Shown here: one piece after another, positions 1-7,562 of the stretch
Layout of the letters: every line of letters starts with the position of its first letter
Numbering within the stretch: position 1 is the stretch's first letter
Source: an uncultured Clostridia bacterium
Lineage (GTDB): Bacteria > Bacillota > Clostridia > Oscillospirales > Acutalibacteraceae
Length of the DNA: 50,901 bases
NCBI GenBank assembly: GCA_947588875.1
Contig: CANPZK010000002.1
Coordinates: 1-50,901 of the forward strand
Reading direction: 5' to 3'
Notes under the pieces: generated by a model
Database searches by the model: none
What the model saw: only the letters and a program-made list of their open reading frames with translations
Told to the model about the DNA's origin: nothing
Made by a program: the position numbers and the translations under genes

Positions 1-1170
1 TACGCGGCGGATTATATAGTTGACATAGGACCGGGAGCCGGAGTACACGGAGGCGAGGTCGTGTGCTGCGGCGACGTTGAACAGATAAAAAAATGCAAGC
101 GTTCGGTGACCGGACAATATCTTAGCGGCAAAAGAAGAATAGAGATACCAGAAAAGCGCAGAAAGGGCAACGGACTAAAGCTCAGCATAAAGGGCGCGGC
201 GCAGAACAATCTTAAAAATATAAACGTAAAAATCCCGCTGGGAATGTTTGTCTGCGTAACCGGCGTTTCTGGCTCGGGCAAGTCGTCGCTCGTAAACGAG
301 ATACTTTACAAATATCTTGCCGCAAAGCTCAACGGCGCAAAGTCGCGCGCGGGAAAATTCAAGTCGATAGAGGGAATAGAAAATCTTGACAAGGTAATAG
401 ATATAAACCAAAGCCCGATAGGTAGAACGCCGAGGTCGAATCCCGCGACATATACGGGCGTGTTTACCGATATACGGGAGCTGTTCGCGTCGGTAAAGGA
501 ATCAAAGATGCGCGGCTTTACGGCGAGCAGATTTTCATTTAACGTCAAGGGCGGCCGCTGCGAGGCTTGCCAGGGCGACGGCATATTAAAGATAGAGATG
601 CACTTCCTGCCGGACGTTTACGTTCCGTGCGAGGTGTGCGGCGGCAAAAGGTACAACAGGGAAACACTTGAGGTGAAATATAAGGATAAGTCGATATACG
701 ACGTTCTTGAAATGACGGTGGAGGAGGGGCTTGCGTTTTTCGCGGATATTCCAAAGATACAGCGCAAGCTGCAAACTCTTTGCGACGTAGGGCTTGGATA
801 TATAAAGATAGGACAGCCGGCGACAACTCTCTCGGGCGGCGAGGCGCAGAGGGTGAAGCTCGCGACGGAGCTTTCAAAGCGCTCCACGGGAAAAACGATT
901 TATATTCTCGACGAGCCTACGACGGGTCTGCACATAGCCGACGTTCACAAGCTCATAGACGTTTTGCAGACGCTCGTCGACAGCGGCAACACGGTGATAG
1001 TTATCGAGCATAACCTCGATTTGATAAAGACTGCCGATTATATTATAGATTTAGGTCCCGAGGGCGGCGACGGCGGCGGAACCGTTGTCGCAAAGGGCAC
1101 TCCCGAGCAGATCGCGAGGTGCGAGGAGTCGTACACAGGGCAATATCTGAAAAAATTTCTTGCAAAATAG
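1..1170 (+). CDS. uvrA: UvrA excinuclease ATPase subunit, C-terminal part (5' end outside window)
   Basis: UvrA is the damage-recognition ATPase of nucleotide excision repair and works with UvrB and UvrC. The reading frame is open from base 1, so 389 codons of a roughly 940-residue protein are present and the start lies upstream. Visible features are the second ABC module with Walker [10 protein letters not shown] (near base 265), the C-terminal zinc finger made of two C-x2-C pairs (CEAC near 558 and CEVC near 630), the ABC signature [12 protein letters not shown] (near 832), Walker [11 protein letters not shown] (near 905) and the closing EHNLDLI switch. The C-terminus is intact. A promoter for the next gene overlaps the stop codon, so uvrA is probably the last gene of its transcript. 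The identification is secure. Confidence 0.97.
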   Translation, partial: YAADYIVDIGPGAGVHGGEVVCCGDVEQIKKCKRSVTGQYLSGKRRIEIPEKRRKGNGLKLSIKGAAQNNLKNINVKIPLGMFVCVTGVSGSGKSSLVNEILYKYLAAKLNGAKSRAGKFKSIEGIENLDKVIDINQSPIGRTPRSNPATYTGVFTDIRELFASVKESKMRGFTASRFSFNVKGGRCEACQGDGILKIEMHFLPDVYVPCEVCGGKRYNRETLEVKYKDKSIYDVLEMTVEEGLAFFADIPKIQRKLQTLCDVGLGYIKIGQPATTLSGGEAQRVKLATELSKRSTGKTIYILDEPTTGLHIADVHKLIDVLQTLVDSGNTVIVIEHNLDLIKTADYIIDLGPEGGDGGGTVVAKGTPEQIARCEESYTGQYLKKFLAK

Positions 1171-1196
1171 ACAAACAGCTGAATATGTGATATAAT
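1168..1196 (+). promoter_or_regulatory. Predicted sigma-A promoter for typA
   Basis: A TAGACA -35 box (1168-1173), a 17-bp spacer and a perfect TATAAT -10 box (1191-1196) are visible. The -35 box overlaps the uvrA stop codon. Transcription would start near 1203, giving typA a leader of about 250 nt that contains the cloverleaf repeat at 1245-1373. Confidence 0.7.
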
Positions 1197-1244
1197 AAAA
1201 AATCGCTTGAACGTCTGCACGGCGGTATTAGCTGTCGCTCATAC

Positions 1245-1373
1245 GGGGCGGCGGCCGCTTCCCCGCGCGGCGGGGAAGCAAAAACGCGGCGCGGGCAGAG
1301 AGCTTGGCTCCGCAGATAAAGCGGTGCGCCGCGTTTTTAAGACCTGCCTGCGGCAGGTCGGGGCCGCCGCCCC
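1245..1373 (+). repeat. Cloverleaf intergenic repeat, copy 1 (family E)
   Basis: This GC-rich block can fold into a four-way junction. The outer stem pairs 1245-1256 with 1362-1373 (12 bp, perfect). Hairpin 1 pairs 1257-1266 with 1270-1279. The inner stem AAAAACGCGGCGC (1280-1292) pairs with 1326-1338 around a loop of about 33 nt. Hairpin 2 pairs 1341-1348 with 1352-1359. The same architecture recurs at 4199-4341, 30254-30382 and 45500-45639. This copy lies between the typA promoter and start codon, so it should be transcribed as leader RNA. It could instead be a mobile palindromic DNA element; no function is known to me. Confidence 0.8.
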
Positions 1374-1453
1374 AACAATCGGTCGCCGCATATGCAAAGC
1401 CGTAAAAGGGCGGAATATAAAATTTTTGTTAATCATTGTCAGAGGGATAATTT

Positions 1454-3271
1454 ATGGGTGAAAGAAAAGATTTAAGAAATATTGCGATAATCGCGCACGT
1501 CGACCACGGCAAGACCACTCTTGTGGACCAGCTTTTGCGCCAGAGCGGAGTCTTTCGCGAAAACGAGGCGGTAGCCGAAAGGGTTATGGACTCGAACGAC
1601 CTTGAGCGCGAAAGAGGAATAACGATACTTTCAAAAAATACAGCCGTTATGTATAACGGAATAAAGATAAATATAGTCGATACCCCGGGTCATGCCGACT
1701 TCGGCGGCGAGGTCGAGCGCATACTTATGATGGTAGACGGAGTATTGCTCTTAGTGGACGCGTTCGAGGGCTGTATGCCGCAGACGAGATTCGTGCTGAA
1801 AAAGGCTCTCGGCCTTGGCAAAAAGCCGATAGTTGTGCTGAATAAGATAGACCGTCCGGGCGCGCGTCCGGAGGAGGTCGTGGACGAGGTTCTCGACCTC
1901 TTTATCGAGCTTGGAGCCGACGACGATCAGCTTGAATTTCCCGTTATATACGCCTCCGCGAGGGACGGCTTCGCGTCGAACGACCCATACGAAACGGGAA
2001 CCGATATGAAGCCGCTGTTCGAGGCGATAATCAACGAGGTTCCAGCGCCGCAGGGCGACCCGGACGGCGAGATGCAGATACTCTTCTCGAACATAGACTA
2101 CGACGATTATGTAGGAAGAATAGGTATAGGCAGGGTCGAGCGAGGAAGCGTAAAGACGGGGCAGAGCGCCGTCCTTTGCCGCCGCGACGGAACGACAAAG
2201 AATGTTAAGATAACAAAGCTCTATCAGTTCGAGGGATTAAAAAGAGTCGAGTGCGACAGCGCGTCGCTTGGCGACTTAATCTGCGTTTCGGGCATAGCGG
2301 ATCTTAATATAGGAGAAACAGCCTGTTCGCCGGAGCAGATCGAACCGCTTCCGTTTGTCAAGATCGACGAGCCGACAGTGTCTATGATGTTTATGGTAAA
2401 CAACAGCCCCTTTGCCGGCAGAGAGGGCAAGTATGTCACCTCAAGAAATATACGCGACCGCCTTTTTAAAGAGGTCGAAACAAATGTGGCTCTGCGCGTT
2501 GAGGAAACCGAGTCGGCGGATACATTCAGGGTCTCGGGCAGGGGAGAGCTTCACCTGTCGATCCTGATAGAAACGATGAGGCGCGAGAATTATGAATTTC
2601 AGGTGTCCCGCCCCAACGTGATAATGAAAAAAATCGACGGTGTTCTCTGCGAGCCTATTGAGTTTTTGATAATCGAGGTGCCTGAGACATACGTCGGCTC
2701 CGTTATGGAAAAACTCGGCTCCAGAAAGGCGGAGCTTGTGAACATGGGAACGAGGGAATCGGGTATCACGCATATCGAGTTCAAGATACCGGCCCGCGGC
2801 CTTATGGGTTATCGCAGCGAGTTTATGACGGACACCAACGGCAACGGCATAATGAACCATGTTTTCGACGGTTACGAGCCGTTCAAGGGAGAAATAATAA
2901 GCCGCCACCAGGGCTCTCTCATAGCCCACGAAACGGGCGAAACTACGACATACGGCCTTTTTGCCGCTCAGGAGAGGGGCAGACTGTTCATAGGCGCGGG
3001 CGTTTCCGTTTACGAGGGCATGATATGCGGAGCGAGTCCGAAGGCGGAGGATCTTGTAGTAAACGTGTGCAAGAAAAAGCACATAACGAATACGCGCGCG
3101 TCCGGTTCCGATGACGCGCTCAAGCTCACGCCGCACACAGTGCTGAGTCTTGAGCAGTGTCTTGAATTTATAGCGGACGACGAGCTTGTCGAGGTAACTC
3201 CGAGCAGCATAAGAATGAGAAAGACGATTCTCAACAAGGAACAGAGAATGAAAAAGCAGTTTAAGGGCTGA
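1454..3271 (+). CDS. typA: Translational GTPase TypA/BipA
   Basis: TypA/BipA is an EF-G-like GTPase that binds the 70S ribosome and helps 50S assembly and growth under stress. The 605 residues match the family length. All G motifs are present: G1 AHVDHGKTTL near residue 12, G2 with RGITI near 54, G3 DTPGHADFGGE near 74, G4 NKIDRPGA near 128, and G5 with the serine-alanine pair near 164. EF-G-like domains III and V and the TypA-specific C-terminal domain (GLMGYRSEFMTDT near residue 447) follow. The ATG has an AGAGGG ribosome site 8 nt upstream. The gene has its own promoter at 1168-1196 and a long structured leader. The exonuclease gene follows after 6 nt, so the two are probably co-transcribed. 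Confidence 0.97.
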   Translation: MGERKDLRNIAIIAHVDHGKTTLVDQLLRQSGVFRENEAVAERVMDSNDLERERGITILSKNTAVMYNGIKINIVDTPGHADFGGEVERILMMVDGVLLLVDAFEGCMPQTRFVLKKALGLGKKPIVVLNKIDRPGARPEEVVDEVLDLFIELGADDDQLEFPVIYASARDGFASNDPYETGTDMKPLFEAIINEVPAPQGDPDGEMQILFSNIDYDDYVGRIGIGRVERGSVKTGQSAVLCRRDGTTKNVKITKLYQFEGLKRVECDSASLGDLICVSGIADLNIGETACSPEQIEPLPFVKIDEPTVSMMFMVNNSPFAGREGKYVTSRNIRDRLFKEVETNVALRVEETESADTFRVSGRGELHLSILIETMRRENYEFQVSRPNVIMKKIDGVLCEPIEFLIIEVPETYVGSVMEKLGSRKAELVNMGTRESGITHIEFKIPARGLMGYRSEFMTDTNGNGIMNHVFDGYEPFKGEIISRHQGSLIAHETGETTTYGLFAAQERGRLFIGAGVSVYEGMICGASPKAEDLVVNVCKKKHITNTRASGSDDALKLTPHTVLSLEQCLEFIADDELVEVTPSSIRMRKTILNKEQRMKKQFKG

Positions 3272-3277
3272 TGGTTT

Positions 3278-4150
3278 TTGCTTATGGATTATGTGGTTCT
3301 GGATCTTGAGTGGAACGGCGCTTACAGCCGCCGCAGGAAGAAAAATATAAACGAGATCATTGACATCGGCGCGGTCAGACTTGATTCTGCGTTCAATGTT
3401 ATAGGCAGATATTCGATGCTTATAACGCCGCAGATAGGCAAAAAGCTCAATAAATATGTTCAGGAGCTTACGCATATAAGCTATGACGAGCTTGAATCCG
3501 CACATCATACCTTTACGCACGCGCTGAAAAAATTTAACGAATTTGCAAGGGACAGCATAATACTCACTTGGGGAACGACGGATATATTGACCATGATGAG
3601 CAACTGCGAATATTTCCTGCACGAAAACCGACCGCACTTTTTAAAATATTACATAGATTTGCAGGACTTTTGCCAGAGGGCGCTTTCAAGGTCGAACCCG
3701 GGGAAGCAGCTCGGGCTTACAGCAGTTGCGCAAATGCTCGATATAGAGTATGACGAAAGCGAGATGCACCGCGCTCTTGCCGACAGCGAGCTTGAGGCGA
3801 AGTGCTTTGAAGCTCTTTATGACAGGGAGAGGGAAAAAGAGCTTTTAAAGAAGGCGGACGACGAATTTTACCGCCGGTTGACGTTTAAAAATCATTATCT
3901 TACCGATATTGACAGTCCTCATGTGGATAAAAATGAGCTTTACGCCGTTTGCGAACACTGCGGAAAGAGAATGCAGATAAAATCCCGTTGGAAGAGCAAG
4001 AACAGAGGCTTTAAGGCAAGGGCAATCTGTCCTGACTGCGGGATACCGTCTTATGCTATGGTGAGGTTCAAGAGAAAATTTGACTGTGTTGAGGTCAAGC
4101 GTTTTGTTGTGCCGATAGCGGAGGAGGACGGGGAAAATGCTGATGAATAG
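3278..4150 (+). CDS. DEDDh 3'-5' exonuclease with C-terminal zinc ribbon
   Basis: This is a DnaQ-like exonuclease domain protein of about 290 residues. Exo I is VLDLEWNG near residue 7 (D and E), Exo II is the aspartate in LTWGTTD near 98, and Exo III is the HRALADSE stretch near 168 with its H and D. These are the four metal-binding acidic residues and the histidine of DEDDh enzymes. A zinc-ribbon-like C-terminus follows, with C-x2-C pairs CEHC near 227 and CPDC near 253. The start is TTG at 3278 or ATG at 3284; an AAGGG site at 3262-3266 suits the TTG better. It follows typA by 6 nt and ends at a good terminator. The substrate, DNA or RNA, cannot be decided from sequence. Confidence 0.88.
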   Translation: MLMDYVVLDLEWNGAYSRRRKKNINEIIDIGAVRLDSAFNVIGRYSMLITPQIGKKLNKYVQELTHISYDELESAHHTFTHALKKFNEFARDSIILTWGTTDILTMMSNCEYFLHENRPHFLKYYIDLQDFCQRALSRSNPGKQLGLTAVAQMLDIEYDESEMHRALADSELEAKCFEALYDREREKELLKKADDEFYRRLTFKNHYLTDIDSPHVDKNELYAVCEHCGKRMQIKSRWKSKNRGFKARAICPDCGIPSYAMVRFKRKFDCVEVKRFVVPIAEEDGENADE

Positions 4151-4172
4151 GGGCGGCTGTCGCCCTTTTTTT
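4151..4172 (+). terminator. Rho-independent terminator after the exonuclease gene
   Basis: The hairpin GGGCG-gctgt-CGCCC (4151-4165) is followed by seven T residues (4166-4172), immediately after the exonuclease stop. It also contains the left 9-base end of the 229-bp repeat copy that starts here. Confidence 0.8.
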
Positions 4173-4383
4173 CTTGGCTCGCATTGATGCGGCGGTTTGA
4201 TTCGGGCGGCGACCCGCGCGGCGGAACGCCGCGCGCAAAACGCGGCGATTAGAGCCCCTGCCCCGCGCAGCAAAGCCCTGCGCCGCCGCGTTTTGGCAAA
4301 TTTCCGCCGGAGGCGGAAATTTGCGGGTCGCCGCCCGAATCCTCCCCTCAGGCACATCGCTAAAAACGAGTATCGCGACAGCC
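4155..4383 (+). repeat. Cloverleaf intergenic repeat, copy 2 (family E), 229 bp with inverted ends
   Basis: The ends are GGCTGTCGC (4155-4163) and its reverse complement GCGACAGCC (4375-4383). Inside is the four-way junction. The outer stem pairs 4199-4215 with 4325-4341 (17 bp, perfect). Hairpin 1 pairs 4216-4223 with 4227-4234. The inner stem AAAACGCGGCG (4237-4247) pairs with 4284-4294. Hairpin 2 pairs 4296-4308 with 4312-4324 (13 bp). The whole unit sits between two convergent genes and has exactly the length of the copy at 45456-45684. It resembles a miniature inverted-repeat element, but no transposase is nearby. Confidence 0.8.
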
Positions 4384-4409
4384 TAACGCGCTTAAAAACA
4401 TCACAGCAA

Positions 4410-4443
4410 AAAACAACGTCCCCGCCGAAACGGTCGGGGACGT
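4410..4443 (-). terminator. Terminator after the DegT aminotransferase gene
   Basis: Read on the minus strand, a hairpin with arms ACGTCCCCG and CGGGGACGT, three further paired bases and one bulged A is followed by TTGTTTTTTG. It lies about 20 nt beyond the stop codon of the minus-strand gene. Confidence 0.8.
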
Positions 4444-4463
4444 AATCTTTATTACATCATCGC

Positions 4464-5663
4464 TCATATAAGCTCCTTTACGGACCTCGCAACACGCATA
4501 ACGTCCTCGTCGGACAACAGAGTGTGCAGAGGCAGGGTTATCTCGTTTTCATACTGAGCGTATGAGTTTGGAAAATCCTTTATGTCAAAGCCGAGGTTCT
4601 TGTATGCGGTGAGCAGCGGCAGCGGCTTGTAGTGTACATTTGTCGATATTTTTCTCTGAGCCAGCTTTTCTATTAGAGAGTTGCGGCGCTCAACGTCATA
4701 ACCGGGAATACGCAGGAGATACAGGTGTCCGCTCGAGCGGAAATCCTCTCCCGAATGTGCCATAGGCTCAAGACCGAGAGGCAGTAAAACGTCGTTGTAC
4801 ATTCTTATTATCTCGTGGCGGCGCTCAAGCATTTTGTCGTACCTTTCCATCTGCTTTACGCCGATAGCCGCAAGCACGTCCGGCATATTGCATTTGTACG
4901 CCGGCGCGATTATGTCGTACTCCCAAGCGCCGAGCTTCATTTTTGAAAAAGCGTCCTTTGTCTGCCCGTGCAGGGAATATGTCCGAAACAGCCGCTCAAG
5001 CTCGTCGTTGTCTATGCCGTCGATGTTTTTCCAGGTTATCGCGCCGCCCTCGGCGGTAGTCATATTTTTGACGGCGTGGAACGAAAAGGCGGTAAAGTCC
5101 GCAAGCTGACCGCTCCTCATTCCGCCGCGGGTCGCGCCGAGCCCGTGCGCCGAGTCGCAGACGAGCGCTATCCTGCCCATCGCGGCCTGAAGCCTGCTTT
5201 CGGGGTTCGGCTTAAAAATACCTCGTTTGCTTTCTATTATATCGAGTATTTTTTCCTGGTCGCAGATTCTGCCGCCGACGTTTACCGGAATTATCGCCTT
5301 AGTGCGCTCGGTTATAAGACCATCAAGCGAGTCGCAGTCGATAAGGAAGGAGTTTGGAGCGACGTCGGCAAGCACAAGCCGCGCCCCAGTGTGACAGACG
5401 ACGGCTGCGGTCGCAGTGTAGGTGTACGCCGTGGTTATTACCTCGTCTCCCGCGCCTATGCCGAGCATTCTGAGAGCCATTTCCGTCGCGGCGGTGCAGG
5501 AATTAAAGCATACCGCGCGGTCCGCGCCGGAGTATTCTCTCACCATTTTTTCAAGCGTGCGCACCTCCGCGCCGGTCGTAATCCAGCCGGATCTCAAAAC
5601 CCTTACAACTTCGTTTATCTCCTCGTCCGTAATATCGGGCGGCGAAAATGGAATTTCCCTCAT
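4464..5663 (-). CDS. DegT/DnrJ/EryC1/StrS-family PLP aminotransferase
   Basis: This 399-residue protein belongs to the sugar aminotransferase family (ArnB/PseC-like). These enzymes move an amino group from glutamate to an NDP-4-keto-sugar for surface polysaccharides or lipid modification. The N-terminal IPFSPPDITDEEINEV start, the GAGDEVITTAYTYTATA segment near residue 72, and the SFHAVKNMTTAEGGA stretch near 194, whose lysine would bind PLP, are characteristic. The ATG at 5663 has a strong AGGAGGA site on the minus strand. The gene is alone on its strand between a promoter at 5706-5733 and a terminator, and no other sugar-nucleotide genes lie nearby, so the substrate is unknown. Confidence 0.93.
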   Translation of the reverse strand: MREIPFSPPDITDEEINEVVRVLRSGWITTGAEVRTLEKMVREYSGADRAVCFNSCTAATEMALRMLGIGAGDEVITTAYTYTATAAVVCHTGARLVLADVAPNSFLIDCDSLDGLITERTKAIIPVNVGGRICDQEKILDIIESKRGIFKPNPESRLQAAMGRIALVCDSAHGLGATRGGMRSGQLADFTAFSFHAVKNMTTAEGGAITWKNIDGIDNDELERLFRTYSLHGQTKDAFSKMKLGAWEYDIIAPAYKCNMPDVLAAIGVKQMERYDKMLERRHEIIRMYNDVLLPLGLEPMAHSGEDFRSSGHLYLLRIPGYDVERRNSLIEKLAQRKISTNVHYKPLPLLTAYKNLGFDIKDFPNSYAQYENEITLPLHTLLSDEDVMRVARSVKELI

Positions 5664-5705
5664 TTTGCTTCCTCCTGTGGCACGGCGGGGTCTTGTAATA
5701 GGCTC

Positions 5706-5733
5706 AAAATAGTATTAAAATATGCCGTGTCGA
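5706..5733 (-). promoter_or_regulatory. Predicted promoter for the aminotransferase gene
   Basis: On the minus strand TCGACA (5728-5733), a 16-bp spacer and TATTTT (5706-5711) resemble a sigma-A promoter, about 45 bp upstream of the start codon. Confidence 0.5.
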
Positions 5734-5839
5734 GATTTTAAGAAACACTTATTTTTTTAATTTTATCACCATACCCGCCTAAAGTCAATCGCGGCGCGGC
5801 GGCTTGCGGCGGCGAAACTGTCGGCAAAGGGGCGTTTTA

Positions 5840-6748
5840 ATGAGCTATTATTCATTTAATAAATATTTGCGCGAGCGCTTTGGCGAGCCCATATACAAGC
5901 TGAGCTTAAACGGCGGAATGACCTGCCCAAACCGCGACGGAAAAATTGATACGCGCGGCTGCATCTTTTGCAGCAGGGGCGGCTCCGGCGAATTTGCCGC
6001 CGAAGCGGGGCTGACGACGGACGAGCAGATAGAGCGGGCAAAGGCGCTTGTCGCCGGCAAGACGAGGGCGAAGAAATTTATAGCCTATTTCCAGCCGTTC
6101 ACGAACACATACGCGGAAACGGAATACCTCGAAAAACTGTTTATGAGCGCAATCGTCAGGGACGACATAGCGGCGCTGTCAATAGCGACAAGACCCGACT
6201 GCCTTGAGAGCGATAAAATAGAGCTGCTGAAAAGGCTCAACAAAATAAAGCCGGTGTTCGTGGAGCTTGGACTCCAGACGATACATAAAAGCACGGCGGA
6301 ATACATTCGGCGGGGTTATGAGCTTGAGGTGTTTGACGAGGCGGTGGAGAAGCTGAAAGCCGTCGGGATAAACGTCGTGGTACATCTGATTTTGGGACTG
6401 CCGAACGAAAGCCGTGAGGATATGCTCGAAAGCGTTTCCTATGTCGCAGGGAGCGGAGCGGACGGAATAAAGCTCCAGCTTTTGCACGTGCTGAGCGGCA
6501 CCGATTTGGCGGAGGAATACGAAAAATCGCCGTTTCATATTCTGACTCTTGAGGAGTATTCCTCATTAATCTGCGACTGCATCGAGCTGCTGCCCGAGAA
6601 TATGGCAGTCCACAGGATAACCGGCGACGGCGATAAAAGACTGCTGATAGAGCCAAAATGGAGCGGGAATAAAAAGCTCGTGCTGAATACCATAAATAAA
6701 ATGCTCAGAGAAAGGGGCGTTATTCAGGGGAGCAAATTCAAAGCCTGA
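5840..6748 (+). CDS. Radical SAM protein, TIGR01212 (YtqA/YhcC) family
   Basis: The protein carries the iron-sulfur motif of this family, with cysteines in CPNRDGKIDTRGCIFC near residue 28, where the spacing between the first and second cysteine is longer than the usual three. PFTNTYA near residue 92 and IATRPDCL near 117 are further family hallmarks. Members bind a 4Fe-4S cluster and S-adenosylmethionine, and the family has been linked to tRNA modification; the exact reaction here is unproven. The frame is open upstream to 5804, but the ATG at 5840, giving MSYYSFNKYLRERFG, matches the family N-terminus and follows an AAAGGGG site. That makes 302 residues. The gene is divergent from the aminotransferase gene. 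Confidence 0.9.
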   Translation: MSYYSFNKYLRERFGEPIYKLSLNGGMTCPNRDGKIDTRGCIFCSRGGSGEFAAEAGLTTDEQIERAKALVAGKTRAKKFIAYFQPFTNTYAETEYLEKLFMSAIVRDDIAALSIATRPDCLESDKIELLKRLNKIKPVFVELGLQTIHKSTAEYIRRGYELEVFDEAVEKLKAVGINVVVHLILGLPNESREDMLESVSYVAGSGADGIKLQLLHVLSGTDLAEEYEKSPFHILTLEEYSSLICDCIELLPENMAVHRITGDGDKRLLIEPKWSGNKKLVLNTINKMLRERGVIQGSKFKA

Positions 6749-6779
6749 TAACAGTTTAATAATCTTAACAAAAAATCAA

Positions 6780-6807
6780 TCACTCGGGGAGTGTAAAATG
6801 ATATAAT
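6780..6807 (+). promoter_or_regulatory. Predicted promoter for the ABC/FtsX operon
   Basis: A perfect TATAAT (6802-6807) is preceded by a weak -35 box, TCACTC, at 16 bp. A small inverted repeat, CACTC-ggg-GAGTG (6781-6793), lies in the spacer and could be a regulator site. Confidence 0.45.
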
Positions 6808-6842
6808 AAAAAGCGAAATTTGATTATCGTGGGGGTAGAGCT

Positions 6843-7547
6843 ATGCCGCAAATAGTTAAATTTGAGAATGTGAAAAAGATATATAAAATGGGCGAGGTCG
6901 AGATAAACGCTCTCGACGGCGTGAGCTTTGAAATAAACGAGGGCGAGTTCGCCGTCGTCGTCGGCTCAAGCGGAGCGGGAAAGACCACGGTTCTGAATAT
7001 CCTCGGAGGAATGGACCGCGCGACGAGCGGAAACGTGCTGGTGGACGGCAGAGAGATAACGACGCTGAAGGGAAAGGAGCTTGTAGCCTACCGCCGGTTT
7101 GACATAGGCTTTGTTTTCCAGTTTTATAACCTTGTGCCAAACCTTACGGCAAAGGAAAACGTGGAGCTTGCGGCTCAGATATGCCGCGAGCCTATGGACG
7201 CCTTGGACGCGCTGAAAAGCGTGGGGCTTGAGGATAGGACAAACAACTTTCCGGCTCAGCTCTCCGGCGGAGAACAGCAGAGAGTTTCGATAGCGAGGGC
7301 GCTTGCAAAGCGGCCGAGGCTTTTGCTGTGCGACGAGCCGACGGGAGCCCTCGATTACAACACGGGCAAGACGATACTAAAGCTCTTGCAGGACAAGTGC
7401 CGCGAGGACGGAATGACGGTGGTGCTGATAACGCACAATTCCGCCATAACGCCGATGGCTGACAGAATAATAAAGATGAAGAGCGGCAGAGTGACGGGCA
7501 ATACGGTAAACGAAAATCCCGTTTCGGTCGAGAGCATAGAGTGGTGA
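6843..7547 (+). CDS. ABC transporter ATP-binding protein, MacB/LolD type
   Basis: This 234-residue ATPase has Walker [10 protein letters not shown] near residue 39, a Q-loop in [11 protein letters not shown] near 90, the signature [15 protein letters not shown] near 141, Walker [13 protein letters not shown] near 161 and the H-loop histidine in LITHN near 196. The length and the [12 protein letters not shown] region place it in the MacB/LolD/BceA group, whose partners are FtsX-type permeases that do mechanical work at the membrane rather than bulk transport. The partner gene starts 15 bp downstream in the same operon. The substrate is unknown; peptide or lipoprotein handling and antibiotic resistance are typical roles of the family. 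Confidence 0.95.
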   Translation: MPQIVKFENVKKIYKMGEVEINALDGVSFEINEGEFAVVVGSSGAGKTTVLNILGGMDRATSGNVLVDGREITTLKGKELVAYRRFDIGFVFQFYNLVPNLTAKENVELAAQICREPMDALDALKSVGLEDRTNNFPAQLSGGEQQRVSIARALAKRPRLLLCDEPTGALDYNTGKTILKLLQDKCREDGMTVVLITHNSAITPMADRIIKMKSGRVTGNTVNENPVSVESIEW

Positions 7548-7562
7548 TAGGGAGGAATAAAT

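Noticed and set aside
2441..3637. Long open frame on the minus strand across typA and the exonuclease gene
   Set aside because: It lies opposite two clearly real genes, has no ribosome site, no known motif and a composition that follows from the GC bias of the sense codons.
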